A stretch of 54,543 nt of DNA from an uncultured Opitutaceae bacterium. GTDB lineage: Bacteria > Verrucomicrobiota > Verrucomicrobiia > Opitutales > Opitutaceae. Position numbers and translations under genes: made by a program. The DNA lies in contig CAJBES010000055.1 of the NCBI GenBank assembly GCA_903952145.1, positions 1-54,543 of the forward strand, read 5' to 3'. Below are positions 44,289 to 53,631 of the stretch, one piece after another (within the stretch, counting starts at the first letter, position 1; each line of letters begins with the position of its first letter). The notes under the pieces were generated by a model that did not search any database, was not told the DNA's origin, and saw only the letters and a list, made by a program, of their open reading frames with translations.

Positions 44289-45953
44289 ATGCTGAGCCCG
44301 AAGCAAAGCTTCATCATCGGCCTGGCGGCGCTGGCCGCGCTCATCACGGCGGTATACTGGCCGGTCCGGACCTTTGATTTCGTGCGTTGGGATGACGACA
44401 TCAACTTCACGCAAAACCCCCTGATAACCGCGCCGTGGTCCTGGGAGCTGGCCGGGCAGTTGGCCGGTGCCGGGCAGGCCCTCCGTTTCAAACCGGTGTA
44501 TTGGCTGGCTTGCCGCGCACTGCACGGCGCCGCGGGTTTTAATCCCGCCGCGTGGCACTTCGCCGGGCTGCTCCTGCATGTGACGGCTGCGCTTCTGTTC
44601 AGCCTGGTGCTGCGGCAGATTCTGGATCGGGGGCGGCCCCCGGGTCCGCGCGTCATGGTCACCGCGTTGCTGGCCGCGGGCATCTGGGCGTTGCATCCGC
44701 TGCGCGCGGAGACTGTCGGCTGGGTGACGGCTTCCCCGTATGCGCTGACGGCGGTCTTTCTGCTCGGCGCATTCGCCTGTTACCTCCAGGCCCCCGGGGC
44801 AGGGCGTCAGGCCGGTCGGTGGCTGGCGGCCGCCTGGCTGCTCGCGGTGCTGGGTTATGGCACTTATCCGGCGGGTGCGACGTTTGGGCTATGGCTCATG
44901 GCCGTCGACTGCTGGCTGGGGCCGCGTGCCAGAACCGATGCGCCGACCTGGGCCGCGCCGGGGCGGGTCCAGTGGTGGCTGAAGCACGTCCTATTTTTGC
45001 TGCCGGCTGTGGCCGCCGTCGGCATCACGGTATGGACGCGTTACCAGACGCCGGGGATTTTCACCGCCGCACCGGATATTGCGGCGATCGGGTTGCCAAC
45101 CCGCGTGGTCGTCGCTCTGGCCAATCTGGGAGTGCTCGCGTGGCGACTCGTCTGGCCCGTGAATCTCACCCCCAATCTGCCACCCTTGAATCTCGGGCTT
45201 GGAACCACGCTGCTGGCGGTGCTCGTGGCCGCCGGGGCGGCGGCGTTTGCCCTGTTGTGGGCTTGGCGGCAGCGCCACCGCGAGTCTGGGGTCGCGTTGG
45301 TCCTGCTGGGTTGCGCCGCTCTGGCCCTGCCTTGTCTCGGATTGACGGAACGGCCCAATTGGCCGGTGGACCGTTACAGCCATCTGGCGCATCTGGTCCT
45401 GATCGGGGGCGCTGCGGCGTTGACGCTTCGCCTGCAGGGCCGCTGGCTGGGGGCGGCCGCCCTGGCCGCCGTGCTCGCAGTGGTCGGCAGCGGGCAAGCC
45501 TCGCGCCGACAACTCATGATCTGGCAGGACAGCGAGTCGCTGTTTACGCACATGGAGCAGCATCCCGGCTTCGGTGACAATCCGCGGCAAAAAGGGCATG
45601 TTTACATTCTCTGGGCGCGCACTGAAGCCACGGCCGGCCGGTTGTCCAAGGCGGCGGAGCTTTTCAATCGCGCGCAGGAAACCTACGTGACCGCCATCCG
45701 CCTCGCCCTGCAGCGTCAGGACTACCCGGAAGCGTTGGCGCTCTGCTCCCATCTGGAGCACCACTTTGGACTCACGTCGACCATGCGGCGGGAAAAGGGC
45801 GCGTGGTTGCTGCAGTTGGGACGCAGGGCGGAAGCCATGGTGGAATTGCGTCAGGCCGAGAGCGGGCTGCCCGACGACCGGCGTTTGCAAACCCTGCAGG
45901 CGGAAGCCGCCACGCGCCCCCCGGCTCCGACCGGGCCGCGCCATGAGCGTTGA
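44289..45953 (+). CDS. TMTC-like polytopic membrane protein with TPR tail
   Basis: A 554-residue protein with about ten hydrophobic helices and a C-terminal soluble part. The first periplasmic loop has the TMTC/PMT-like motif FDFVRWDDDINFTQNPLITA, with DDD, and the third helix region IWALHPLRAETVGWVTASPY matches the 'WalHPlr.eaV.Wv..r' signature of these GT-C-like proteins. Such proteins are thought to transfer sugars from polyprenol carriers to exported proteins. The C-terminal 120 residues (AELFNRAQETYVTAIRLALQ, LGRRAEAMVELRQAESG) form degenerate TPR repeats. Start at ATG 44289. Donor and acceptor unknown. Confidence 0.8.
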   Translation: MLSPKQSFIIGLAALAALITAVYWPVRTFDFVRWDDDINFTQNPLITAPWSWELAGQLAGAGQALRFKPVYWLACRALHGAAGFNPAAWHFAGLLLHVTAALLFSLVLRQILDRGRPPGPRVMVTALLAAGIWALHPLRAETVGWVTASPYALTAVFLLGAFACYLQAPGAGRQAGRWLAAAWLLAVLGYGTYPAGATFGLWLMAVDCWLGPRARTDAPTWAAPGRVQWWLKHVLFLLPAVAAVGITVWTRYQTPGIFTAAPDIAAIGLPTRVVVALANLGVLAWRLVWPVNLTPNLPPLNLGLGTTLLAVLVAAGAAAFALLWAWRQRHRESGVALVLLGCAALALPCLGLTERPNWPVDRYSHLAHLVLIGGAAALTLRLQGRWLGAAALAAVLAVVGSGQASRRQLMIWQDSESLFTHMEQHPGFGDNPRQKGHVYILWARTEATAGRLSKAAELFNRAQETYVTAIRLALQRQDYPEALALCSHLEHHFGLTSTMRREKGAWLLQLGRRAEAMVELRQAESGLPDDRRLQTLQAEAATRPPAPTGPRHER

Positions 45954-46075
45954 CCGCCGGCAAAGCTTGGAACCGGCGGCTATGAAATAATTTTCGTGCA
46001 AATCCGCCCCACGGCATCGCAAACACGGCTTGCAGGGTGGAGAAGGATTTGCGGCTATCGGGGAAGCCCAATTTT

Positions 46076-47593
46076 ATGAGTCTCTTCATCGGCATTGATT
46101 CCGGCACCCAGAGCGTCAAGGCGGTCGTCCTTGACCTTGACACGCGCAAAGTCGTCGCGGAGGCACGGGCGCCGCATGCCCTCATCGCCGGGCTGCCCGC
46201 CGGGCACATGGAACAGCATCCCCAGACGTGGACCGCGGCCATGGACCGGGTGATTGGCGAAGTCGCCGCGCAAATCGACCGGAGCCGTGTCCGTGGCATC
46301 GGCGTGTCGGGCCAGCAGCACGGCTTCGTGCCGCTGGATGCATCGGGGCAGGTAATCCGCCCGGCGAAACTCTGGTGTGACACCTCCACGGTCGCCGAAT
46401 GCGCGATCCTCACGAAAAAGTTGGGGGGCGAGAAGGCCGCGATCCGGCAGGCCGGGCTCGCGTTTTTGCCGGGCTTCACCGCGCCGAAAATCCTCTGGCT
46501 GAAACGGCATGAACCGGCGCACTACAAAAAACTGCGCCACGTGCTGCTGCCGCACGATTATCTGAATTTCCATCTGACGGGAAATTACGGCATGGAGCCG
46601 GGCGACGCCTCGGGCACCGCGTTGCTCGATGTGCGCAAACGGACCTGGTCCAAGGCGGCGATCAAAGCGGTGGACAAGAATCTCGCCGACTGGCTGCCGC
46701 CGCTGGGCGATTCCGCCGGCATTGCGGGCACGCTGAGCCCCGCTCGGGCCAGGGCCTACGGCTTCGCCACGGACGTGATCGTGAGCGCCGGTGGCGGCGA
46801 CAACATGATGGGCGCCATTGGCACGGGCAATGTCACGCCCGGCGTGGTGACCGCGAGTTTCGGCACGAGCGGCACGATCTACGCGTTTGCCCCAAAGCCC
46901 GTCGTGGATCCGCAGGGTGAGATTGCCGCCTTCTGTTCCTCGACCGGCGGCTGGCTGCCGCTGCTCTGCACGATGAACGTGACGACGGTCACGGAGCAGG
47001 TGCGCACGCTGTTTGGTCAGGACCATGCGGCCCTGAATGCGGCGGTGGCGGCCGTGCCGCCGGGGGCAGGCGGTCTGGTGTTGCTGCCATATCTTGCCGG
47101 CGAACGAACGCCCAACGTGCCGGCCGGGTCGGGCGTGCTGCTGGGCTTGAATCCGCAAACCTTCAGCGCGGGCCATGTCGCCCGGGCTGCCATGGAGGGC
47201 GTGACACTGGGCATGAACTACGGCCTGCGCCGGTTGGCGGCCCTCGGGGTCAAGGCGAAGGAAATCCGCGTGACCGGCGGCGGCGCCAAGTCGGCGGTGT
47301 GGCGGCAGATCATGGCCGATGTGTTTGGCGTGCCCGTGGTCGCCATGATGGAGGACGAGGGCGCCGCGCTGGGTGGCGCGATCCAAGCGGCCTGGGCGCT
47401 GGCGCGGCAGACGCAGCCGAAGACGGCCATCACACGGTTCACCGAAGGCAGCGTGGCGTTGAACGAATCCACCCGCTGCATGCCTGCAAAGACGAACGGG
47501 GCCCGTTACCGCGAACTGCAGGCCGTGCAGGACGAACTCAGCCTGAGCCTGCGCGGTCTCTTCCAGCGGCAGCACAGACTGGCGGAATATTGA
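46076..47593 (+). CDS. xylB: Xylulokinase (FGGY family)
   Basis: A 505-residue FGGY carbohydrate kinase that phosphorylates D-xylulose. Signatures: phosphate-1 motif FIGIDSGTQSVKAVVLDLD, VRGIGVSGQQHGFVPLD (QQHG substrate loop of xylulokinases), LWCDTST, LPHDYLNFHLTG, GDASGTALLDV, SAGGGDNMMGAIGTG, ASFGTSGTIYAF and VTGGGAKSAVWRQIMADVFG near the C-terminus. The GQQHG loop and DASGT segment favour xylulokinase over glycerol kinase or rhamnulokinase. I start at ATG 46076 (MSLFIG). The GH4 gene follows 252 bp later on the same strand, so the two may serve the same diet of plant sugars, although no xylose isomerase is in the window. Confidence 0.93.
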   Translation: MSLFIGIDSGTQSVKAVVLDLDTRKVVAEARAPHALIAGLPAGHMEQHPQTWTAAMDRVIGEVAAQIDRSRVRGIGVSGQQHGFVPLDASGQVIRPAKLWCDTSTVAECAILTKKLGGEKAAIRQAGLAFLPGFTAPKILWLKRHEPAHYKKLRHVLLPHDYLNFHLTGNYGMEPGDASGTALLDVRKRTWSKAAIKAVDKNLADWLPPLGDSAGIAGTLSPARARAYGFATDVIVSAGGGDNMMGAIGTGNVTPGVVTASFGTSGTIYAFAPKPVVDPQGEIAAFCSSTGGWLPLLCTMNVTTVTEQVRTLFGQDHAALNAAVAAVPPGAGGLVLLPYLAGERTPNVPAGSGVLLGLNPQTFSAGHVARAAMEGVTLGMNYGLRRLAALGVKAKEIRVTGGGAKSAVWRQIMADVFGVPVVAMMEDEGAALGGAIQAAWALARQTQPKTAITRFTEGSVALNESTRCMPAKTNGARYRELQAVQDELSLSLRGLFQRQHRLAEY

Positions 47594-47845
47594 GGCTCGC
47601 GGGACAGCCTGACAACCGAAGCAATCCCGCGGCCAAGGCGCCACGGCTTCGTTTCGCCTCCGGGAGTTTCTGAAATTCCGACCGGGGCCGCTTCGCCTTC
47701 GGCGCGTCAGTCCATGACGCGATGCTCAATGGCTGCCGTGCAATGCGACCGGCGAGCTGGAATCCGGTGTGATTGCAGGACGAATTCGCTGGCCGATGAG
47801 GTGGAGATTGATTCCCTGCACCCCAGTTTACATCACAATAATCCC

Positions 47846-49321
47846 ATGAGCGCCTCCGCCACCAAACTCATCGGCCATGCCGAACACACCAAGGATGCCG
47901 CCGCCCGCGGCCTCCCGGGTCAGCTCCAGCGCCCGATCAAAATCACGATGCTCGGCGCCGGCAGCGGTTTCACGCCGCGGCTGATGAACGACGTGCTGCG
48001 CATCCCCGGCGATGAGGGCGGCACCATTGCGCTGGTGGACATCGACCGTGAACGGCTCGACACGATGACCAAACTCGTCACCCGGCTCGCGCAACAGCTC
48101 GGCAAGACGAACTGGAAGGTCATTGGTTCGGCCGACCGCCGCAGCGTGATGGCGGGTTCTGACTACCTGGTGAATTGCATCGAGGTGAGCGGCACCGCCT
48201 GCGTGCGTTTCGACAACGACATCCCGGCAAAATACGGCATCGACCAGTGCATCGGTGACACCATCGGTCCGGGCGGCCTGTTCAAGTCCATGCGCACCAT
48301 CCCGGTCTTTCTGCAGATGCTGAAGGATGCGGAGGAACTTTGTCCCGGGGCCCTCGTGCTCAATTACACCAACCCGATGTCGATGATGTGCCTGGCAGCC
48401 GGCCGCACGTCCACGATGGAGCTCATCGGACTCTGCCATTCCGTGCAGGGCACGAGCCAGCTCCTGGCCGACCGCGCTGGCGTGCCGATCGGGGAAATGA
48501 AGTGGGAATGCGCGGGCATCAACCACCTCGCGTGGTTCACCAAACTGGAGCATCAGGGCCGCGACCTTTATCCCCGGCTTAAGCGCAAGGCGGCGGCGGA
48601 ACTTGCCCGCGCGTTCAAGGAAGGGCGCCCAAAGCAGCCGAAGCGCATCAGCCCCTCCCAATGGGAGGCCCCCGCCTGGCACAAGGATATTGTCCGCAAG
48701 GACATGATGCTGCACTTCGGCGCTTTCATCGCCGAGTCAAGCGGCCACCTGTCGGAATATGTGCCCTATTACCGCAAACGGCCGGACCTGCTGGCACGCT
48801 ACAGCCGGGAGGGTTACGATGGTGGGACGAGTTTTTACGCCAACAACTGGCCGACCTGGCGCAAAGGGGCGGACAAGCAGCGGGCGCAGATGCTCGCCGG
48901 CAAGCTCCCGATGGAGTGGAAGCGCAGCTGGGAATACGCCAGCTGGATCATCGAGGCCCGCGAGAAAGACTCGCCGTTCCGGATTCACGGCAACGTCATG
49001 AACAACCACCGGGGCGCCGGTCAGCTCATCACCAACCTGCCGGCCGACGGGTGCGTCGAGGTGGCCTGCATGATCGACCGCAACGGCGTCAACCCGACGC
49101 GTTTTGGCGCCCTGCCGCGCCAGATGGCGGCTCTGTGTGACGCCAACATGCGCATGTTTGATCTTGGTGCCCAAGCCTGCATCGAACGTTCGATCGAGAA
49201 GGCGATTTACGCCCTGATGCTGGACCCGCTGAGCGCGGCCGTCTGCAGCCCGGCCGAGATCAAGCAAATGACGCTGGAGTTGTTCAAGGCGGAGAAGAAA
49301 TTCCTGCCGGGCTACAAGTGA
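47846..49321 (+). CDS. GH4 alpha-galactosidase (MelA-like)
   Basis: A 491-residue family 4 glycosidase, a NAD+- and Mn2+-dependent enzyme acting by an oxidation-elimination mechanism. The Rossmann motif KITMLGAGSGFTPRLMNDVL, the metal-binding Cys-His in GLCHSVQGTSQ, VLNYTNPMSMMC and GINHLAWFTKL are all visible. CHSVQGT is the version in MelA-type alpha-galactosidases, so melibiose, raffinose or galactomannan-derived oligosaccharides are likely substrates; alpha-glucosidase or alpha-glucuronidase activity is possible. ATG 47846 gives MSASATKLIGHAEH, and the first 25 residues are an extension before the Rossmann fold. Confidence 0.93.
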   Translation: MSASATKLIGHAEHTKDAAARGLPGQLQRPIKITMLGAGSGFTPRLMNDVLRIPGDEGGTIALVDIDRERLDTMTKLVTRLAQQLGKTNWKVIGSADRRSVMAGSDYLVNCIEVSGTACVRFDNDIPAKYGIDQCIGDTIGPGGLFKSMRTIPVFLQMLKDAEELCPGALVLNYTNPMSMMCLAAGRTSTMELIGLCHSVQGTSQLLADRAGVPIGEMKWECAGINHLAWFTKLEHQGRDLYPRLKRKAAAELARAFKEGRPKQPKRISPSQWEAPAWHKDIVRKDMMLHFGAFIAESSGHLSEYVPYYRKRPDLLARYSREGYDGGTSFYANNWPTWRKGADKQRAQMLAGKLPMEWKRSWEYASWIIEAREKDSPFRIHGNVMNNHRGAGQLITNLPADGCVEVACMIDRNGVNPTRFGALPRQMAALCDANMRMFDLGAQACIERSIEKAIYALMLDPLSAAVCSPAEIKQMTLELFKAEKKFLPGYK

Positions 49322-49378
49322 GCTTTATCAGGATGGGGTGGGCTGATTGCCGGGCCTTCATCGGCCGGCGACCGGCCA

Positions 49379-50437
49379 CTACCGTCCGGGCTCGAAAAGC
49401 TCGATCCGGTCCTCCCCGGTGGAGAGTTTGCAGCCGCGATACATGCCGGGCGTGTTGAACGGCATCGCGATATTGCCCCGGGCATCAAGTGCTATGACAC
49501 CGCCGGTGCCGCCCAGCGCGCCCACCCGGGCGATGGTTTCGGCGGCGGCGGCGGCGAGCGGCCGGTGCAGATATTCCATCCGGGCGGCAATGTCGTAGGC
49601 GACCACGGCGCGGATGAAATACTCACCGTGACCGGTGGCGCTGACGGCACAGGTGCGGTTATTGGCGTAGGTGCCTGCGCCGATGATCGGTGAATCACCC
49701 ACCCGGCCAAATTTCTTGTTGGTCATGCCGCCGGTCGAGGTGCCGGCGGCGAGGTTGCCGGCGCGATCCAGGGCGACACAGCCGACCGTGCCGAATTTCC
49801 GCTCGTCCAAGACAAGGGCGCCGGCCGCGGGTTGCCTCCGGAGGCCTCCCGGCATACCGGCGGCCGGCCGGCCCTTGGCTTCCGCATCACGCGCCTGTTG
49901 GAGCTGCGCCTTGCGGCGTTCAGTTTGGAAATACTCATTCGGCACGAGCGTATAACCGAGCGAGGTGGCAAATTGCTCGGCACCGGCGCCACTGAGCAGG
50001 ACGTGCGGAGATTTTTCCATGACGTCGCGCGCGAGGACAATGGGGTTCCTGATGTGCCGGACTCCGGCGATCGCACCGGCGGTGATGGTGCGTCCGTCCA
50101 TGATGGCGGCGTCGAGCTCACAGACTCCGTCGGCGTTGAGCACCGCGCCCCGGCCGGCGTTGTAGAGCGGGGAATCCTCCAACCGGCAGACCGTGGCCAG
50201 CACGGCATCGAGGGCGGTGCCACCGTCTGCCAGCACAGTGTAACCGGCATCAAGCGCCGCCTGGAGGGCGGTGCGGTATTCCGCTTCCAGTGCGGCCGGC
50301 AGGTCGGCGCGCAGGATGACACCGGCGCCACCATGGACGACGAGTCCGAAAGGGCGCGGGGGAGCGGGGGTTTCGGCCCGTGTGCAGCATGCGCCGAGGA
50401 CCAGGGCGGTGAGGCGGCAGAGTTGCTTCAGGCTCAT
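49379..50437 (-). CDS. Exported isoaspartyl peptidase / L-asparaginase (Ntn-hydrolase)
   Basis: A 352-residue type 2 L-asparaginase / beta-aspartyl peptidase. The family start FGLVVHGGAGV, the segment SPLYNAGRGAVLNADGVCEL DAAIM (split here), and the autocleavage site GTVGCVALDRAGN with the nucleophile Thr are present, followed by TSTGGMTNKKFGRVGDSPII, GAGTYANN and TGHGEYFIR. The N-terminus is a signal sequence with LVLGACC, a plausible lipobox, so it may be a periplasmic or lipid-anchored enzyme. I start at ATG 50437. The loop before the cleavage site is long and Ala/Arg/Gln-rich, as usual. It would degrade isoaspartyl dipeptides or Asn. It is convergent with the GH4 gene. Confidence 0.93.
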   Translation of the reverse strand: MSLKQLCRLTALVLGACCTRAETPAPPRPFGLVVHGGAGVILRADLPAALEAEYRTALQAALDAGYTVLADGGTALDAVLATVCRLEDSPLYNAGRGAVLNADGVCELDAAIMDGRTITAGAIAGVRHIRNPIVLARDVMEKSPHVLLSGAGAEQFATSLGYTLVPNEYFQTERRKAQLQQARDAEAKGRPAAGMPGGLRRQPAAGALVLDERKFGTVGCVALDRAGNLAAGTSTGGMTNKKFGRVGDSPIIGAGTYANNRTCAVSATGHGEYFIRAVVAYDIAARMEYLHRPLAAAAAETIARVGALGGTGGVIALDARGNIAMPFNTPGMYRGCKLSTGEDRIELFEPGR

Positions 50438-50516
50438 GGAATTCCAGCACAACCCGCCGGCCGGTGCGCTGCGGTGGCCGTCCGAAGTTGCATGCCAGTT
50501 GGAACGGTCGCGCGGC

Positions 50517-51188
50517 CTACGGTGCCCGGCCGGCCGCCCGGGCGAACTCCATATTGTGGATGACATCCGCCAGCCGGTTCCGGATCACTTCGTTTTCTTC
50601 GTTGGGGCTGAGCCGGTAGAGCCTGCCTTCGGTGACACGCTCGGCCAGTTCGAGACTGATCACATAGACGAAACCGTTGCGGACAAAGATCATGTTGCCG
50701 CGTTTCGCGATGGGAACCGGTGCATCCGGGGAGGGCTCGACCAGGCGATGCCTGAACATGGTTCCCCCTGGCAGCAACGCATAAACCAGCAGGCTCCCGT
50801 CTAGCAACTGGGGCGCAAAGTCCGCCGTCTCAATGCTGACGTCCTTATACGTGCGCTGGTAATCGGGCAGCACAAAGTTATAGAAAAAATAGCCCAGGTA
50901 GTCTTTCAGTCCGCGGGTGGAAAACTCCCAGCGCTGGGTGGCGTCCTGGGCGAAACTGGCAATGATGATATGCACCGAGTATTGGTCCTGGAAGACCACG
51001 ACGTTTTCGCTGTCCGAGACCACGCCGCCGAGTTCCGGCAAGACGGGGATGGTGATGCGGAAGGCGCCATTGGGCGCGGTGTAAGTTTTGCCCTCGACGT
51101 GGCCCAGCAAAGGGGGCGGTTCAGTCTGGGCCAGCCCCAGGGCCGGGACATGCAGAGCTAATAAACCTAACAGGAGGAAGCGGAGCAT
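50517..51188 (-). CDS. Exported hypothetical protein, 223 residues
   Basis: The product begins with a clear signal peptide (MLRFLLLGLLALHVPALGLA). The mature part opens with HVEGKTYTAPNGAFRITIPV, a pattern of small beta-rich proteins that start 'g..Y.s..g.F.i.iP', and continues through VVSDSENVVVFQDQYSVHII, LKDYLGYFFYNFVLPDYQRT and GNMIFVRNGFVYVISLELAE. It ends in helices (NEENEVIRNRLADVIHNMEF). I recognise no named family; similar proteins are known from diverse Gram-negatives as uncharacterised exported proteins. It lies 31 bp after rsmA on the same strand, so may be cotranscribed with it. Confidence 0.75.
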   Translation of the reverse strand: MLRFLLLGLLALHVPALGLAQTEPPPLLGHVEGKTYTAPNGAFRITIPVLPELGGVVSDSENVVVFQDQYSVHIIIASFAQDATQRWEFSTRGLKDYLGYFFYNFVLPDYQRTYKDVSIETADFAPQLLDGSLLVYALLPGGTMFRHRLVEPSPDAPVPIAKRGNMIFVRNGFVYVISLELAERVTEGRLYRLSPNEENEVIRNRLADVIHNMEFARAAGRAP

Positions 51189-51219
51189 GGGCGCGACAGT
51201 AGGACAGGGCCGCGGGCTT

Positions 51220-52056
51220 TCAAGCCGGCGCTTGCAGCAATTTCCAGAGTGCGACGGGCACCGCCTCGGGCCGGGTTTTGGCCGAGAGGCCGGCGCGGGC
51301 CAGGACCGCGAGCCAAACCGCGCCGCCGTCCGGCAGTCGGTTGCGCAGCAGGGCCCCAAGTTGCTTGCGCCGCTGCTGGAAGCAGGCGCGGATGAGCTGC
51401 TTGGTTGCAGGCAGAAAGACGAAAGGGTCGGATTTGCGCACCAACTGGAGCAGGCACGAATCCACGTCGGGCCGCGGATGAAAACAGGCCCCGGCCACAC
51501 GGTGGCCGGGCGCGATATCGTAGGCGGCCTGCAGGAAAATCGAAATGGCGCCGAAGGTCTTGGTGCCCGGAGGCGCGGCGTAGCGTTGGGCCGCCTCCAA
51601 TTGGAGCATCAAAACCATGCGGGCGGGCAGCGGGCCGCTGAGCACGGCATCCATCCAGGGGGTTGAGATGGCGTAGGGCAGGTTGGCGACAATCTTGCCG
51701 CCCGGTGCAAGTTGCGAGGGCAGGCCGGCCAAGGGCTCCTCGACCGCATCACCCTCCATGAGGTGCAGCGTTTCCGGATACTGCACCGCCAGGGTGTGGC
51801 GAAGGTGCACGGCCAGGGTCGTGTCCTTTTCAACCGCCCAGACCCCGGCACCGGCCTCGAGCAGGGCGGAAGTCAGGGTGCCGAGCCCAGGTCCTACCTC
51901 CACCACGGTATCGCCGGAGCGGACACCGGCGAGGTCCAGGGACTTGCGCACGATGTTTCCGTCCACGAGGAAATTCTGGCCAAGAAAGCGTTTGGGCTGG
52001 TGGCCGAGGCGGGTCAGCAACTCACGGGTGGCGGTGGGCGAAAGCGGCATGGTCAA
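51220..52056 (-). CDS. rsmA: 16S rRNA (adenine1518/1519-N6)-dimethyltransferase RsmA (KsgA)
   Basis: RsmA dimethylates two adjacent adenines in helix 45 of 16S rRNA. The 278-residue protein has the family start KRFLGQNFLVDGNIVRKSLD, the SAM motif VVEVGPGLGTLTSALLEAG, VEKD, the catalytic NLPYAISTPW (NLPY), FLQAAYDIAPGHRVAGACFHPRPDVDS (not quoted further) and the C-terminal helical domain. The start may be ATG 52056 or 52050. Its start overlaps the stop of trpC by 4 bp, so translation is probably coupled. This trpC-rsmA order is not one I associate with common trp operons. Confidence 0.97.
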   Translation of the reverse strand: MTMPLSPTATRELLTRLGHQPKRFLGQNFLVDGNIVRKSLDLAGVRSGDTVVEVGPGLGTLTSALLEAGAGVWAVEKDTTLAVHLRHTLAVQYPETLHLMEGDAVEEPLAGLPSQLAPGGKIVANLPYAISTPWMDAVLSGPLPARMVLMLQLEAAQRYAAPPGTKTFGAISIFLQAAYDIAPGHRVAGACFHPRPDVDSCLLQLVRKSDPFVFLPATKQLIRACFQQRRKQLGALLRNRLPDGGAVWLAVLARAGLSAKTRPEAVPVALWKLLQAPA

Positions 52057-52859
52057 CGGCCGGCCCGGGCCAGGGAGGCAAGCAACGCCGCCGGATCGTG
52101 TGCCCGCATGAGGGCTTCGCCAACGAGGACTCCATGCGCCCCGGCGGCGCGGACCCGGGCGGCATCGCCAGCGGTGGTGATGCCGCTTTCACTGATGGCG
52201 ATCACGTCGGTGGGAAACTGCGGGATGAGCCGCTCGCTGAGGCCGAGGTCGGTGGTGAAGACGGCGAGGTCACGGTTGTTGACCCCGATAATCGCCGCGC
52301 CATGGCGGACGGCACGCGCGAGTTCGGCCTCGTGATGGATCTCGAAAAGCGCATCGAGCCCGGCCGCCTGTGCGGCCTCGTGCAGGGCCTGGATCTCGTC
52401 GTCAGTGAGGGCGCGGACAATGATGAGAATGGCACTGGCGCCGGCTTCACGGGCCATGCGCACTTGGATGGGATGGACCATGAAGTCCTTGCGCAGGCAG
52501 GGGATGGCGGGAGGCTCGGCGCGAAAGAGGGCGGTGACGGCGCGAAGGTCGTCGAGTGTGCCGCCAAAGAATTTCTCGTCGGTGAGCACCGACAGCGCAC
52601 TGGCGCCCGCCGCCCGGTATTTTACGGCCTGTGCGGGGGCGGCGATGCCGGGGGCGATCGACCCGGCGGAAGGGGAGCGGCGCTTAATCTCCGCGATGAC
52701 CGCGAGCCGACCGTCGGCGCGGCGCAGGGCGGCGGCAAAGGAAGGCGCCCGGGGCATCGCGTTATCGAGGGCGGCGAGCTCGGCCGGTGGCACGGGGCGG
52801 ACCAGCGCGGCGATTTCCCGCCGCTTCCACGCCATGATCTCGCTGAGTTTATCGGCCAT
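52053..52859 (-). CDS. trpC: Indole-3-glycerol phosphate synthase
   Basis: Converts CdRP to indole-3-glycerol phosphate in tryptophan biosynthesis. The 268-residue TIM barrel shows AVIAEIKRRSPSAGSI (catalytic Lys, substrate-binding Ser), SVLTDEKFFGG, PCLRKDFMVHPIQV (second catalytic Lys), ALFEIH-like DALFEIHHEAE, IIGVNNRDLAVF and AISESGITTAGDA. I start at ATG 52859 (MADKLSEI). It is the only tryptophan gene in the window and heads the small run trpC-rsmA-hypothetical on the minus strand. It diverges from mazG; the 88-bp gap contains the inverted repeat at 52871-52921. Confidence 0.97.
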   Translation of the reverse strand: MADKLSEIMAWKRREIAALVRPVPPAELAALDNAMPRAPSFAAALRRADGRLAVIAEIKRRSPSAGSIAPGIAAPAQAVKYRAAGASALSVLTDEKFFGGTLDDLRAVTALFRAEPPAIPCLRKDFMVHPIQVRMAREAGASAILIIVRALTDDEIQALHEAAQAAGLDALFEIHHEAELARAVRHGAAIIGVNNRDLAVFTTDLGLSERLIPQFPTDVIAISESGITTAGDAARVRAAGAHGVLVGEALMRAHDPAALLASLARAGR

Positions 52860-52870
52860 GCAGGGTCCAC

Positions 52871-52921
52871 GGAACACACGTCGGCCACGGAAGACAAAGC
52901 CGAAAAATATCCGTGTGTTCC
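52871..52921. repeat. 10-bp inverted repeat in the trpC-mazG divergent region
   Basis: GGAACACACG at 52871-52880 and its exact complement CGTGTGTTCC at 52912-52921 flank a 31-base spacer containing GGCCACGGAAGACA and AATATC. The sequence resembles the dispersed 'CACGGA/TCCGTG' intergenic repeats at 43313-43420. It could be part of the divergent promoters or a small mobile repeat. It covers most of the space between the two start codons (52859 and 52948). Confidence 0.6.
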
Positions 52922-52947
52922 GGCGGCGCCGCGGGCAACTTGGCCGC

Positions 52948-53631
52948 ATGAGCGCACTCGACGAGCTTCGCCGGACCATCGCCCGCCTGCGCGGGCCGGA
53001 TGGCTGTCCCTGGGATCAGGAGCAGACCCATGCCTCGCTGGTGCGCTGCCTGATTGACGAGGTGAGCGAGCTCATCGACACCATCGACCGGCAGGACCTG
53101 CCGCATATGCGCGAGGAACTGGGCGACGTGCTGACCCAGGTGGTATTCCACGCCCAGCTCGCGGAGGAGGCGGGCCGTTTCAACCTGGAGGACGTGGCCC
53201 GTGAGGTGAATGAAAAGCTGGTGCGTCGGCATCCCCACGTTTTCGGCGCGCACAAGCTTGGCACCACGGAGCAGGTGCTGGTGCAGTGGGAGAAGATCAA
53301 GCAGGAGGAGAAGAAGGCCGGCGGCAAAATGGAAAGCCACGTGTTCAAGCCCCAGCCGCCCCGCCTGCCAGCGCTGATGTTCGCCGAAGCAGTCTGGAAG
53401 CAAATCGAACAGCGGCGACTGCCCGTGACCGCCGGGGTGGACCCAGCCAAGGTGCAAGCACTCGCCCGGCAACTCGACGAGGCGGCGCTGGGCTGCATGC
53501 TGTTTGAGATTGCCGCGGCCGCCCGGGCCAAGGGGCTCGATCCCGAGGGCGCGCTGCGGTTGCACACGGAGAAGGTGATGCGCGATGTCGAAGCCAACGT
53601 CCAAGCCGGAAACACCCCCGTCCCCGCCTGA
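52948..53631 (+). CDS. mazG: Nucleoside triphosphate pyrophosphohydrolase MazG
   Basis: A house-cleaning enzyme that hydrolyses NTPs and dNTPs to the monophosphates and pyrophosphate. The 227-residue protein starts with LRRTIARLRGPDGCPWDQEQ, the MazG signature (L...lR.pdGCpWD..QTh.sL), followed by IDEVSELIDTIDR and MREELGDVLTQVVFHAQLAE with the EExxD metal-binding residues, and RRHPHVFG. The length is a little short of the common 260. A second, degenerate MazG-like helical domain lies at the C-terminus. ATG 52948 is chosen from the conserved start. Its last 47 bp overlap the start of the recombinase gene in another frame. Confidence 0.96.
   Translation: MSALDELRRTIARLRGPDGCPWDQEQTHASLVRCLIDEVSELIDTIDRQDLPHMREELGDVLTQVVFHAQLAEEAGRFNLEDVAREVNEKLVRRHPHVFGAHKLGTTEQVLVQWEKIKQEEKKAGGKMESHVFKPQPPRLPALMFAEAVWKQIEQRRLPVTAGVDPAKVQALARQLDEAALGCMLFEIAAAARAKGLDPEGALRLHTEKVMRDVEANVQAGNTPVPA

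Noticed and set aside
46055-47644. Long minus-strand open frame of 529 codons opposite xylB
   Set aside because: It is a GC-driven shadow: its composition is His/Arg/Gln-rich and it has no family motif, while the plus-strand frame is clearly xylulokinase.
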